Part shown: one piece after another, positions 36,950 to 46,162 of the stretch
How positions within the stretch are numbered: position 1 is the stretch's first letter
Layout: each line of letters begins with the position of its first letter
Source of the DNA: Photobacterium jeanii
GTDB taxonomy: Bacteria > Pseudomonadota > Gammaproteobacteria > Enterobacterales > Vibrionaceae
Reading direction: 5' to 3'
Length of the DNA: 64,000 bases
Assembly (NCBI RefSeq): GCF_001650345.1
Contig: NZ_LVHF01000012.1
Location: 558,001 to 622,000, forward strand
Notes under the pieces: model-generated
Told to the model about the DNA's origin: nothing
Database searches by the model: none
What the model saw: the letters and a program-made list of their open reading frames with translations, nothing else
Made by a program: the position numbers and the translations under genes

Positions 36950-37210
36950 TCCGTTGAAGGCAGCAGGAGAGTGGCTACCAAAAGTATCAGTTTTTGATAT
37001 TGGGTCGCCCGCCGAAGAAGTAAGCCGTTCATCCAATCCAACTCTTTTGGGTTATGAGCAGTAAATCTTTCAGGCACCGAATTTAGCATTAGCTATCGGT
37101 ATGGACTGTTGTTGGAGGAGCCTCTGGAGAGAACCGTTAAATCGGTCGCCGAAGGAGCAAGTTTACAGCTTAGCTGTAAGTGAAACTCTCAGGCAAAAGG
37201 ACAGAGGAGA
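36950..37210 (+). promoter_or_regulatory. Tandem glycine riboswitch
   Basis: Two glycine aptamers in a row. The first spans about 36954-37079, with GGAGAGTGGC, the GCCGAAGAAGTAAG core and the TCAGGCACC end. The second spans about 37102-37206, with GGAGAGAACC, GCCGAAGGAGCAAG and CTCAGGCAAAAGGAC. This matches the Vibrio glycine riboswitch known to precede a sodium/alanine symporter gene. A possible expression platform follows: CTTCCT (37270-37275) is complementary to AGGAAG (37288-37293), which contains the ribosome site of the downstream gene, so control may be translational. Confidence 0.92.
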
Positions 37211-37299
37211 TAAGATCAGCAGGCAGATCCCCTATTCTGTCAAAAAACATTTTCTGTTGTTCTGTATCTCTTCCTTGTGTTGTATTGAGGAAGGCATCA

Positions 37300-38706
37300 A
37301 TGAATCCGCTTTTAGAAACCGTACAAACTGTTTTACAAACTATCGATAACCTTATTTGGGGTCCCCCGCTATTGATCCTTCTGGTCGGTACAGGCTTGTA
37401 CCTGACATTACGCTTAGGTTTTATCCAAATTCGTCACTTACCCTTAGCTCTTAGCTATGTGTTCACACGCGACAAATCAAAGCAATCATCGGGTAAAGGT
37501 GATGTTTCAAGCTTTGCCGCGCTATGTACAGCGCTATCAGCAACCATAGGTACAGGTAACATCGTAGGTGTGGCAACCGCAATCAAAATGGGTGGCCCTG
37601 GTGCGCTATTCTGGATGTGGCTTGCCGCCCTATTTGGCATGGCAACGAAATACGCTGAATGCCTATTGGCGGTAAAATACCGTGAGCAAGACGAGAATGG
37701 TCAAATGCTAGGTGGTCCAATGTACTACCTTGAAAAAGGCGTTGGCAGCAAATGGCTCGCTAAACTTTTTGCACTATTCACTTTAGGGGTAGCGTGCTTC
37801 GGTATTGGTACTTTCCCGCAAGTTAATGCCATTGTAGATGCTGCATATCTATCGTTTGAAGTACCGCGCGAATACGCTGTTGTACTACTGACACTACTAG
37901 TAGCAACCGTAACACTAGGTGGTATCAAATCCATTGCGAACGTTGCCAGCAAAGTGGTTCCGGTAATGGCTGGCTTTTATATCCTGGCATGTATTACGGT
38001 GCTTGCGACCAATGCATCTGCATTACCAGCGGCAGTAAACTTAGTGATTAGCTCTGCCTTCACGGGTCATGCGGCAACAGGTGGTTTTGTTGGTGCGGGT
38101 ATTATGCTGGCTATTCAATCGGGTATCGCACGTGGTGTTTTCTCAAATGAATCCGGTCTTGGTAGTGCACCTATGGCAGCAGCAGCGGCACAAACCGATT
38201 CTTGTGTTCGCCAAGGCTTAACCTCTATGACAGGTACTTTCTTCGATACCATTATTATTTGTACCATGACAGGCCTTACGCTAGTGGTAACGGGTGCATG
38301 GCAAAGTGATTACGCAGGTGCTGCGATGACGACTTTTGCTTTTGCCTCTGGTCTAGACTCATCTTACTGGGGTCCGTTGATGGTGTCTGTTGGTCTGATG
38401 TTCTTCGCCTTTACCACCATTCTGGGCTGGAACTACTATGGTGAACGCTGTATCACTTACCTATTCGGCGTGAAAGCTATCAAACCCTACAAGTTCTTAT
38501 TTTTGGTATTAATTGCCGGCGGTGCTTTCCTTAAACTGGATATGATTTGGCTGATTGCCGATATCGTTAACGGCTTAATGGCAATTCCTAACCTGATTGG
38601 TTTGGTACTACTACGTGAAGTGGTTGTCTCTGAAAGCAAACTTTATTTCGCCCAAATGAAAGAAGAAGTGAGCGCTCGTGAAGATAGTGAAGGTCAATTA
38701 GCTTAA
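37300..38706 (+). CDS. Alanine/glycine:cation symporter (AGCS family)
   Basis: Sodium-coupled uptake of alanine or glycine, 468 residues. The frame is open from 37180, but that GTG lies inside the riboswitch, and ATG 37300 follows AGGAAGG, so I use it. Family signatures include GTGNIVGVATAIKMGGPGAL near 80, the AGCS segment NESGLGSAPMAAAAAQT near 285, and WNYYGERC near 375, within about ten hydrophobic helices. The tandem glycine riboswitch upstream indicates that high glycine changes its expression and that glycine is a likely substrate or signal. A terminator follows. Confidence 0.92.
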   Translation: MNPLLETVQTVLQTIDNLIWGPPLLILLVGTGLYLTLRLGFIQIRHLPLALSYVFTRDKSKQSSGKGDVSSFAALCTALSATIGTGNIVGVATAIKMGGPGALFWMWLAALFGMATKYAECLLAVKYREQDENGQMLGGPMYYLEKGVGSKWLAKLFALFTLGVACFGIGTFPQVNAIVDAAYLSFEVPREYAVVLLTLLVATVTLGGIKSIANVASKVVPVMAGFYILACITVLATNASALPAAVNLVISSAFTGHAATGGFVGAGIMLAIQSGIARGVFSNESGLGSAPMAAAAAQTDSCVRQGLTSMTGTFFDTIIICTMTGLTLVVTGAWQSDYAGAAMTTFAFASGLDSSYWGPLMVSVGLMFFAFTTILGWNYYGERCITYLFGVKAIKPYKFLFLVLIAGGAFLKLDMIWLIADIVNGLMAIPNLIGLVLLREVVVSESKLYFAQMKEEVSAREDSEGQLA

Positions 38707-38745
38707 AGCTCAGTATTTCACACCACAGCAAAAGCTAGAAAACAT

Positions 38746-38775
38746 AAAGCTGCATACTCCTATGCAGCTTTTTTA
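38746..38775 (+). terminator. Terminator of the glycine-riboswitch symporter
   Basis: Perfect 11-bp stem AAAGCTGCATA / TATGCAGCTTT, 4-base loop, T tail. Confidence 0.9.
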
Positions 38776-38792
38776 TTACCTGTGATTTTTAA

Positions 38793-39221
38793 TTAGCTAT
38801 GGCTTTTATCGACGCCTGAACGCGTGAGTTGCTGATAAAGATCGAAACTACTGTCTTCAAGCCAGCATTCAGTCATTACGCCATCTTCTAAGATAAACAG
38901 CATCATACCCGTCATGGTTACCGCTTTATTGCTACGAGCTGGAATTTTCAGCCAACCGCCACAATAGGTTGCACTCGATTGATACACAGCCACCAGCTTA
39001 TTATCGACTTCCAGCGTTTGCTTGAGCATAAACGTCATACCTTTAAAGCGCTGATGCCAATACTCTAGATATTCAACATACTCTTCATGGCTAATGGTTA
39101 GCACTCGCCCACCGGGAAGATGAAAAACAAAAGGGTCCGCCGCGCATTCTGCCAAAACCGTGTGATCGCCTCTTGCTAACACACCGTTAAACCATTTCTC
39201 TAACCACTGCTGTTTATCCAT
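38793..39221 (-). CDS. SnoaL/NTF2-like domain protein
   Basis: 142 residues from ATG 39221, which has AAGGAG eight bases upstream; the in-frame GTG two codons earlier is too close to that site. The pattern of an N-terminal helix (WLEKWFNGVLARGDHTVLAECAAD), a mixed beta sheet and a final LEDSSFDLYQQL fits the SnoaL/nuclear transport factor 2 cone fold. No catalytic residues can be assigned. Soluble, no signal. The substrate is unknown. Confidence 0.65.
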   Translation of the reverse strand: MDKQQWLEKWFNGVLARGDHTVLAECAADPFVFHLPGGRVLTISHEEYVEYLEYWHQRFKGMTFMLKQTLEVDNKLVAVYQSSATYCGGWLKIPARSNKAVTMTGMMLFILEDGVMTECWLEDSSFDLYQQLTRSGVDKSHS

Positions 39222-39285
39222 CGCCACGACTCCTTTTGGCGCATATCCTGCCTAAAAGGATAGTCGAAACTAGACTAATAATTGA

Positions 39286-39873
39286 TTAATTTAATGAAAT
39301 AACATCATGTTTTAGTTTGAGATCTTGAGTTATCTCAATAATACGACTTATCTTTTGCTGCCAATTTTCATCGGGGCGAAATTGGTAATCATCGTATAGC
39401 CGCGCAACTTCAACTTTCAACCTATCGTCTTGCCCCTGCTCCGCCCAAAACCACGCTTTATCAAGCGAAGCTATTGCTGCTGCCATATCTTGTTGAGCGT
39501 AATTCATCCGTGCTTGCTCTTTCCAATAATGTCCTCGCGCTGTTGGCGCTGCATCATCAAAATATAACGCGGCTTGTGATAAGAAATACGCGGCTGATTG
39601 ATATTGCTGGCGAACCGTATAAGTGCGAGCAATTTGGCTCAGTAATTCGCTAAGGTAGGTTTTATCGTGGCTCTTAGTTGCCAAATTCAGTAAGGCTTTA
39701 TAACTAAGTTCTGTTTGTTGTGGTGACTTTGGATTCCACAGCGCGCGATAATCCGGAAAGTTTAAGCCCGCATAGCTATGGCAATAGGTAAAATCATCAT
39801 CTGCTGCTTGAACAGATAACACTGGAAGCAGCAGAGAAATCAAAAGCAACAATGGCGTGCAGTGAAGAGGCAT
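39286..39873 (-). CDS. Exported helical-repeat (TPR-like) protein, unknown function
   Basis: About 195 residues from ATG 39873; a GTG at 39882 is also possible and the ribosome site is weak. A signal peptide ends near VQAAD (about residue 24). The mature protein contains Ala/Tyr-rich helical pairs such as YQSAAYFLSQAALYF and QDMAAAIASLDKAWFWA, with TPR-like spacing in the middle. The family is not recognised. It lies 64 bases downstream of nothing coding on its strand except the HAD gene, and it may be monocistronic. Confidence 0.6.
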   Translation of the reverse strand: MPLHCTPLLLLISLLLPVLSVQAADDDFTYCHSYAGLNFPDYRALWNPKSPQQTELSYKALLNLATKSHDKTYLSELLSQIARTYTVRQQYQSAAYFLSQAALYFDDAAPTARGHYWKEQARMNYAQQDMAAAIASLDKAWFWAEQGQDDRLKVEVARLYDDYQFRPDENWQQKISRIIEITQDLKLKHDVISLN

Positions 39874-40055
39874 AAAGAACACGGCTAAGAAATCTTACCT
39901 CTAAATCTAACCGACTCATTGCTGCTTGGTGGTGATATGTTGCAAAGATGGAACTACGATCACCTCTCAACGGTGATTTGTACTGCTCTCCTCTTTTACC
40001 TTCTTTGTTTAACTTTTTGATGCACTTAGTGAATCAATCTACACTCGCCAACAGC

Positions 40056-40712
40056 TTATTGCAGAGCCAGTTGTGAGAAAACCGACTGGTAGTGCGTCAT
40101 ATTCGTCAGTTGCGTGTGATGATCTACTTGATGACCAACAGCCACAAAATCATAGCCTAGCTCACGAGATGCATTACGGTTCCATTCACCATCACCAATC
40201 ACGACACGGCGCTCAAACACAGCACCACTATCTTGCTTAGCGCGGAAAGTAGCTAGCGCCATAATTTCGGTTCGGCTAATCGCATCAGAAGATGAAGCAA
40301 ACGTCAGCGATGAAGTATCAATACCTACGGTACGTAGCTTCAATTTAGCCACTGATTCCCAACCACCTGTCGCAATCGCCACATGGGTATCGGCACGTTG
40401 TGCTAAATGCGATACGAACTCTTTTGCGCCTTCGATTTGGTATTCAGCGTGAGGGTGAGTCGCCATTTCAGTACGGACAAGCTCAAGGTAACGCGCCTCT
40501 ACTTTGCGGTGAACTAACGAGCGGCTTTCATCGATTTGATGCTTACTCAGAATCTCATCAAGCACACCAGAATCCGTCACATTTTGATAATGACTCCAGT
40601 CAGGATCTATGGTTACGCCCAAAACATCGCTAATTGCTTGCGTTAAGCAACGTTGATCCAACACTTTTGAATTAACTAGCGTGCCATCAACGTCCAGTAA
40701 AAATAGATTCAT
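40056..40712 (-). CDS. HAD-family hydrolase (phosphoglycolate phosphatase-like)
   Basis: 218 residues with haloacid dehalogenase motifs: motif I DVDGTLVNS at 7-15, motif II Thr in AIATGGWES near 118, a Lys-containing middle region, and motif IV VIGDGEWNRNA near 172. The cap insertion after motif I is helical, of the C1 type. It resembles Gph/PGMB phosphatases, but the substrate is open. An AAGGA site lies seven bases before the ATG. Confidence 0.8.
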   Translation of the reverse strand: MNLFLLDVDGTLVNSKVLDQRCLTQAISDVLGVTIDPDWSHYQNVTDSGVLDEILSKHQIDESRSLVHRKVEARYLELVRTEMATHPHAEYQIEGAKEFVSHLAQRADTHVAIATGGWESVAKLKLRTVGIDTSSLTFASSSDAISRTEIMALATFRAKQDSGAVFERRVVIGDGEWNRNASRELGYDFVAVGHQVDHHTQLTNMTHYQSVFSQLALQ

Positions 40713-41016
40713 TGTCGATCCTTCTTGTTATAAAAGCAGCGTCATATTGCGCCTGCGCACATTTTGCTGCAAGTCATTGCTGATATTTATGTCTAAAACC
40801 ATGCACACGCTCATATTGTGATTAGTGAATATGTCGATACGGTGAAAATACATACGAAAAACCTCTGATTTTTGTAGCAATTTTGAGCAAGCAAGATTTT
40901 ACTCACCACCTAAACTAATTTCGTATTCAATACGTAATAAGTACTAATCAATAGACGGCTTAAGCCGCACGGTTCAAAACCATAAAAATTGGTATCAATA
41001 ACAAAAGGAATGAGCA
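40713..41016. other. Divergent intergenic region (HAD hydrolase / HiPIP)
   Basis: 304 AT-rich bases with promoters for both flanking genes presumed. AAAGGAA at 41001-41007 is the HiPIP ribosome site. No other element seen. Confidence 0.35.
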
Positions 41017-41325
41017 ATGAAATCTAACCCTACACGTCGTCGCTTTTTGCAGCTCAGTATTGGTGGTCTTGTTGGTATGACACTGGGGGGCAAAGAACTA
41101 ATAAAACCCGCCCTTGCCGAAGAGCTACCTAAACTGGCAGAAGATGATCCGCAAGCAGCCGCGCTAAAATATGTTCACCAAACACCTGATGAAGCCAAAC
41201 ACTGTGCTAACTGCGCCCTAATTCAAGGTAACGATGGCGATGAATGGCGACCATGCGCCCTTTTCCCTGGCAAAGTCGTTAATGCTAACGGATGGTGCTC
41301 TGCTTATGCCCCAAAGCCGAGTTAA
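41017..41325 (+). CDS. High-potential iron-sulfur protein (HiPIP)
   Basis: A small periplasmic electron carrier with a [4Fe-4S] cluster, 102 residues. The N-terminus TRRRFLQLSIGG is a Tat signal, fitting export of a folded cofactor protein, with cleavage near ALAEE (about residue 34). The four cluster ligands of HiPIP are seen as HCANCALIQ, RPCALFPGK and GWCSAYAPK, and the spacing fits the family. The redox partners are unknown and no respiratory gene is adjacent. An AAAGGAA site precedes the ATG and a strong terminator follows. Confidence 0.9.
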   Translation: MKSNPTRRRFLQLSIGGLVGMTLGGKELIKPALAEELPKLAEDDPQAAALKYVHQTPDEAKHCANCALIQGNDGDEWRPCALFPGKVVNANGWCSAYAPKPS

Positions 41326-41373
41326 TGACTATTTAGCCCTCTCACATATTGGTCTGCGATAAACACCAAAAAT

Positions 41374-41425
41374 AACAAAGCCCACCAAACCTAGTTAACG
41401 CTAGATTTGATGGGCTTTGTTTTTA
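41374..41425 (+). terminator. Terminator between HiPIP and yegD (convergent)
   Basis: Perfect 11-bp stem AACAAAGCCCA / TGGGCTTTGTT, extended by further pairs, with T-rich tails in both directions. Confidence 0.85.
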
Positions 41426-41490
41426 GCTTGGATTAAACTTGGATAAATAGCTCGAAGCTCAGCTAATGATTGATTAAATGTACAAAGGTA

Positions 41491-42843
41491 TTAACGGAAG
41501 CAGTGCTCTGCCCAACGCGCTAAACCAGCCGTCACCGAGCCAAAGTAGTTACCACTGACAACAGGAACATCCGGCAATAGCGCTTCAATGCTTGCACGCA
41601 AGATTGGAGAACGTGCGGTGCCCCCCGTCATGAAGACCACATCTGGCTTTTTTCCACTTTGCGCCATTGCTTCTACCACTAATTCCGCCATTTTCGCGCG
41701 AGGCGCTTCAATCGATTCAGCCAATGCTTGCTGCGAAATATCCGTTTGGAGTGCTTCAGATAAAATCTGCAATTGCGCGCTATGATTAACGCTATCAGAC
41801 AATGCGATTTTGCTTTCTTCGGCTTTACGTACAATCTGGTAACCCAAAGTATCGTGATACACCTGTAATAAGCGCTCAAGCTTTCGAGGCTCTGCTGCAT
41901 CTCGGCGTAATTGATCTAACGCTTTAAAGTTACTGCTGCCGTAAAAATCAGTTTGTGCCGCTACGTTATTGATGGCAATCGCATTCCAAAATTGGCTGAT
42001 CGGCATATCAGTACCCTTTTGGTTTTGACTACCTAAACCAAATAACGGCATTAACTGACGAAAAGCCAGATGAATATCAAGATCATTACCGCCAACACGT
42101 TGTCCACTATGCGCCAGCAAACTTTGAGTTCGATCATGCTGACCTAACCACTGTGGCCCCATTTCGATTAACGAGCAGTCGGTGGTACCACCGCCGATAT
42201 CGACCACCAATACAGTTTTGTTTTCAGTTAACGTACTTTCGTATTCTAAGCCCGCAGCAACAGGTTCAAACTGAAATTCAACTTGCTCAAAACCCGCACG
42301 CTGAGCCGCTTGACGTAAAATGCCTTCAGCTTGGATATTGGCACGCTCACCGCCTGTACCTTGAAAGTTAACTGGGCGACCAATCACAGTACTGGTGATG
42401 GCTTGCTGGGTCGATTGCTCCGCCTTCGTTTTAATATTCTTCATCATGGCGCAAACTAAATCTTCAAAGAAGCTAATTTGTACATCGTGAAGACCATTCG
42501 CCCCTAGAAAGGATTTTGGCGATTTTACGTAATAGACCTCTTCAGGATCATCAAGGTAGCAATCAAGCGCAGCGCGACCAAATAGTAGGTCGTTTTTTTC
42601 TAACTCAATGTCTTCTTCGCGGTTGGCGGCAATCGCACGGCGCAAAACCTGCTCGCCGATTGTTCCCTGTGGAGAAACACCCATAAAACGATAAAGATAC
42701 TCGCTAACAGACTCACGAGTCGGTGCACACAAGGTTGAAGGGATATAGAAATCCTCATTTTCCAGCGCAAGTAAGTTTGGCTTCCCGTCCTTCATGGTGG
42801 CAACTGAACAATTCGCAGTACCATAGTCAAAACCGATATACAT
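41491..42843 (-). CDS. yegD: YegD, Hsp70-like protein
   Basis: Actin/Hsp70-fold ATPase without the peptide-binding domain, 450 residues, the exact length of E. coli YegD. ATG 42843 is chosen because GGAG lies six bases upstream. Phosphate-1 motif GFDYGTANCSVA is near 4-15, phosphate-2 VVDIGGGTTDCSL near 215, adenosine motif FMTGGTARSP near 415, and the C-terminus GSVTAGLARWAEHCFR matches the family. The cellular role is not established. It is a single gene. Confidence 0.93.
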   Translation of the reverse strand: MYIGFDYGTANCSVATMKDGKPNLLALENEDFYIPSTLCAPTRESVSEYLYRFMGVSPQGTIGEQVLRRAIAANREEDIELEKNDLLFGRAALDCYLDDPEEVYYVKSPKSFLGANGLHDVQISFFEDLVCAMMKNIKTKAEQSTQQAITSTVIGRPVNFQGTGGERANIQAEGILRQAAQRAGFEQVEFQFEPVAAGLEYESTLTENKTVLVVDIGGGTTDCSLIEMGPQWLGQHDRTQSLLAHSGQRVGGNDLDIHLAFRQLMPLFGLGSQNQKGTDMPISQFWNAIAINNVAAQTDFYGSSNFKALDQLRRDAAEPRKLERLLQVYHDTLGYQIVRKAEESKIALSDSVNHSAQLQILSEALQTDISQQALAESIEAPRAKMAELVVEAMAQSGKKPDVVFMTGGTARSPILRASIEALLPDVPVVSGNYFGSVTAGLARWAEHCFR

Positions 42844-43064
42844 AGCGCTCTCCACATCAAAAAAAGCCGGAAATCATACTGGATTTTATTGATAGTGCAA
42901 TCCACTACTCACATTTTTACGATTAAAAATAACTACCTCAGCCAAAAGGATCAGTCTGTTAGCGAAAAATAAGTGTAAAACAGTGTAAGTTTTGCGTTTG
43001 GTTCAGGCTTTTTTTGCGGTTTATACTCATAATATCGACTTATAACTCACAACAATGATTCATC

Positions 43065-43679
43065 ATGAAAAAGACCCTAATTCCATTTTTATTGACCCTT
43101 TTAGCACTGACCGGTTGTGGCGATAACAGCACACCCAAAGAAGGGGTTGAATACACCACTATCAAAACACCACTAACCAATACCAGCGCACCTGTAATTG
43201 AAGTTTTCTCATTAGCTTGTGGCCACTGTCGTAACATGGAAACCATTCTGCCTGAAATCCAAAAGATGACAGATTCAGATATCCAACAAGTGCACGTTAC
43301 CTTTAACAAAAGCGCACAAGTCGCGGCTTACATCTACTACACCGCTGTTATCCAATCAGAAGGCCACCCAGATCCTAAGTTAATGGAACAACTGTTTGCC
43401 TACATTCAAGATACGCCAGCAGAGTTAGACGAAACCGCACGTAAAGCAAAGCTGATGGGGATTTTCAAAGACTTCCAGCTTAAAAGTCCATTTGAACTGT
43501 CAGAAGAACAACATAAACAAGTTTATCAGCAACTAACCAAAGCTGAGACTGTGGTTGAAAATGCAGAAATCGTGTCTGTTCCTGCTTTCCTTGTCCAAGG
43601 CAAATACCTTGTGAAAAGCGAAGCGCATGAAAACCTTGAAGATTTGGCTAGCACTATCCAGTACTTAAAACAGCTCTAA
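43065..43679 (+). CDS. DsbA-like thiol oxidoreductase lipoprotein (module 1)
   Basis: DsbA-family thioredoxin-fold protein, 204 residues. The signal ends in a lipobox LTGC, and the following GDN suggests it may stay at the inner membrane. The active site is CGHC near 52-55 rather than the CPHC of DsbA, and cis-Pro is in VSVPAF near 171. A helical insertion lies between. It pairs with a porin gene 550 bases downstream, and a paralogue (45542-46159) repeats the arrangement. No clear ribosome site is seen before the ATG. Confidence 0.82.
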   Translation: MKKTLIPFLLTLLALTGCGDNSTPKEGVEYTTIKTPLTNTSAPVIEVFSLACGHCRNMETILPEIQKMTDSDIQQVHVTFNKSAQVAAYIYYTAVIQSEGHPDPKLMEQLFAYIQDTPAELDETARKAKLMGIFKDFQLKSPFELSEEQHKQVYQQLTKAETVVENAEIVSVPAFLVQGKYLVKSEAHENLEDLASTIQYLKQL

Positions 43680-43714
43680 ATCGCCTTTCATTATGAGAGC
43701 AAGTTATCTGCTTT

Positions 43715-43756
43715 AATCGCTTGGTGAAGCCTTATTTGCTTCACCAAGTGATTTTC
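43715..43756 (+). terminator. Terminator of DsbA-like gene 1
   Basis: Stem of 16 positions (43715-43730 with 43738-43753, one G-T pair), 7-base loop, then TTTT-containing tail. Confidence 0.85.
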
Positions 43757-44145
43757 TATCTCTCTTACTTACCTACGCACTCCACCGCCTACTGCCCTCA
43801 GTTTTATTCACAAGCATGATTTATACTTGGCCATCCTACCTATATTGAATTTTCTATACTTGGCTTCCTGTACCTAGCTGCCCTTTACTATTCAGCGCCC
43901 TACCGAAACTTAGCTAACTTTCTTAACTGTATTATCACACGTTAAGCCTATTAAACCTGAAACCACACTTCTTCATTTTCAACGTGTACTTCGAAGCATG
44001 AAACAATAACAAGCCAAATAAAAAGCTAATGTTATTTTCCTCAATAATCAAAAAAGCTAAATATTTGTTTAAAAAACTTTAAGTCACTGAAGTTATTGAT
44101 AAATATAAAATATCAATGGATCGTTTTACATTCTTTCACTGGTGA
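43757..44145. other. Spacer before porin 1
   Basis: AT-rich, with the porin promoter presumed in the last 150 bases. No coding ORF recognised. Confidence 0.35.
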
Positions 44146-44224
44146 AATACGTCCTCGAAACTTAACAATACTTACCAGCACTTAGGACATGTAAGTGCGC
44201 ACCACATAACAATTAGGACGTATT
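44146..44224 (+). promoter_or_regulatory. Possible RBS-sequestering leader of porin 1
   Basis: AATACGTCCT (44146-44155) is perfectly complementary to AGGACGTATT (44215-44224), which contains the AGGA ribosome site four bases before the porin ATG. The 59 bases between hold an inner hairpin with 7-bp arms GCACTTA (44178-44184) and TAAGTGC (44192-44198). The transcript could fold so that translation is blocked. Confidence 0.55.
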
Positions 44225-44227
44225 AAA

Positions 44228-45280
44228 ATGAATAAAAAAATTCTTGCTCTAGCAGTAGCAGCACTAACAACTTCTTCTTACACCCACGCAATTGAAGTCT
44301 ACAACGATGATACCAACACCTTCTCTGTTGGTGGTCGTTTAGCAGTCAGTGCGCAGTTCGCCGATGGCGATAGCGAGCTAAAAAACCAATCTTCTCGTAT
44401 TAACTTTGGTTTCACTCACGCCCTAGAAAGTGGCTGGGATGTGGGTGCCAAAGCGGAATGGGGTTACGATGCTCTGGCGAACAGCGGTGAAGGTAGCCAT
44501 ATCTTCAACCGTTTAGGTTACATTACGGCAGATAAAGAAGGCATTGGTCACTTTACTATTGGTAAGGCATGGTCAATTCACTACGATGTCGCAGGAAAAA
44601 CCGATCTATTTTGGGTATTCGGTGGTGATACCGCTGGTAACTACGACGGTATCAGCGGTGATGGCGGCATCCATGGTACAGGTCGTGCTGACGACGTAAT
44701 TCAATACCGTAATAACTTCGGTGGTTTCCAAGTTGGCTTACAATACCAATTTGAAGGTAATGGTACTGACGGTAATAACAAAGATTGGAAACGTAAGGGC
44801 GGATACCAAGCTATGGCTGGGTACGACTTTGATTTCGGTCTTGGCTTAAGCGGTGTTTACTCTGAAACCCAATTCGATGATCGCGAAAATGCGAAAATTG
44901 GCAACATCGTCGCGAACTATGAAAACAATGGTCTTTACCTAGCAGCAAACTACAGCCAATCACGCAATCACCAATACGAAGGTGACTACGTATTCTCTGG
45001 CGCAGAAACGACTACCCATGGCGCAATTAAGAAAGCAACTGGCGTAGAAGTCTTTGGTTCTTATGATATTGGTAACTTCCAACTATTAGGTGGTTACAAC
45101 CAATTAAGCGATGATAACTCAGATGCGAAATACGCTTACGCAACCGTTGGTGCAGCGTACTTCACTGGCCCAATTATTCTTGCAACTGAGTACAAAATCG
45201 ATACCAGCAGCAAAAATGGTAACGGCTCAGATGCAGACCTAGACAACGTACTTGCACTATTAGTGCGTTACAACTTCTAA
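44228..45280 (+). CDS. Gram-negative porin (general diffusion type), module 1
   Basis: Outer membrane trimeric beta-barrel porin, 350 residues. The signal is cleaved after THA (about residue 21). Features are the alternating beta-strand pattern, the N-terminal FSVGGRLAV, SSRINFGFTH and AEWGYD segments of the Vibrio OmpU/OmpH-like group, and the C-terminal ALLVRYNF ending in Phe, the BAM recognition signal. No Cys in the whole protein. It resembles the second porin at 46518-47555. High-expression codon use suits an abundant protein. The leader is structured and a terminator follows. Confidence 0.9.
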   Translation: MNKKILALAVAALTTSSYTHAIEVYNDDTNTFSVGGRLAVSAQFADGDSELKNQSSRINFGFTHALESGWDVGAKAEWGYDALANSGEGSHIFNRLGYITADKEGIGHFTIGKAWSIHYDVAGKTDLFWVFGGDTAGNYDGISGDGGIHGTGRADDVIQYRNNFGGFQVGLQYQFEGNGTDGNNKDWKRKGGYQAMAGYDFDFGLGLSGVYSETQFDDRENAKIGNIVANYENNGLYLAANYSQSRNHQYEGDYVFSGAETTTHGAIKKATGVEVFGSYDIGNFQLLGGYNQLSDDNSDAKYAYATVGAAYFTGPIILATEYKIDTSSKNGNGSDADLDNVLALLVRYNF

Positions 45281-45308
45281 TCAGGTTACTGCTTTTTCTG
45301 AATCCTTT

Positions 45309-45333
45309 GGGCGCTTTTATAGCGCCCTTTTTT
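45309..45333 (+). terminator. Terminator of porin 1
   Basis: 6-bp GC stem GGGCGC / GCGCCC followed by T-run. Confidence 0.85.
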
Positions 45334-45541
45334 GTCTTGATTCGAGTGTATAAGTGAGTTGTGAGACAAATCAGACTTAGTACCACAGCAAACCGTATAA
45401 ATAATTGTGTGATTTACCCCAATTTATTAACGTCAGCCAAACACAATGGTTTTATTTCAAATAAAATACTCTTTTCCTGTTTTCGCTGAGTCGCTTTTCA
45501 CCTATAGTGTGCTCAACTTTTCCCCAAGTGAAGAATAGACA

Positions 45542-46159
45542 ATGAAGAACTTTTTCAAACCTTTTCTAGTGGCAGCTTCAATGCTGATGGTAGCAACTGG
45601 CAGTCACGCGGCTGATAAACCAAAGCAAGGTGAACATTACACCCTACTTCCGAATCAAATCACCAATGCGCCACAAGTTATGGAAGTCTTTTCATTTGGG
45701 TGTGGTCACTGCCGTACAATGGAAACCCTTATTCCTGAAATGGAAAAAATCACCAACACGAAAATTAGCAAAGTACATGCTACCTTCGATCGTGGTTCTC
45801 AAATGCTTGCATTCATGTACTACACAGGGGTGATTCAGTCGGAAGGTAAACCAAGCGCTAAGTTTATGGATGACCTATTTGGTTACATCCAAGAGCCATC
45901 AAAAGCTTCAGAACAAGAGCGTAAAACACAGTTAGAAAACATCTATAAAAACAATGACATGAAAACGCCATACGAGCTAACTGAAGAAGAACAAAAATCC
46001 GTTGTGGCAAAAATGGAATACGCTGATGGTATTATGCGTAGCTCTGAGCTTAACGCGATCCCAGCTTTCATTATTAAAGGTAAATACCTTATCAATATGG
46101 GTGCTCACAGCAGCATCGAAGACATTACTGGTACTATGTCTTCCTTACTTAAGAAATAA
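45542..46159 (+). CDS. DsbA-like thiol oxidoreductase, periplasmic (module 2)
   Basis: A 205-residue paralogue of the lipoprotein at 43065-43679, with a cleavable signal (AHAAD, about residue 24) instead of a lipobox. The active site CGHC near 57-60 is followed by RTMETLIPEM, very close to RNMETILPEI of the first copy, and the cis-Pro is in NAIPAF near 175. A second Cys pair is absent, so it is probably a simple oxidant or isomerase-like protein. It lies between the two porin genes. Confidence 0.84.
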   Translation: MKNFFKPFLVAASMLMVATGSHAADKPKQGEHYTLLPNQITNAPQVMEVFSFGCGHCRTMETLIPEMEKITNTKISKVHATFDRGSQMLAFMYYTGVIQSEGKPSAKFMDDLFGYIQEPSKASEQERKTQLENIYKNNDMKTPYELTEEEQKSVVAKMEYADGIMRSSELNAIPAFIIKGKYLINMGAHSSIEDITGTMSSLLKK

Positions 46160-46162
46160 TCA

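Noticed and set aside
37180-37299. Extended N-terminus of the alanine/glycine symporter
   Set aside because: The GTG lies inside the second glycine aptamer; the true start follows AGGAAGG at 37300.
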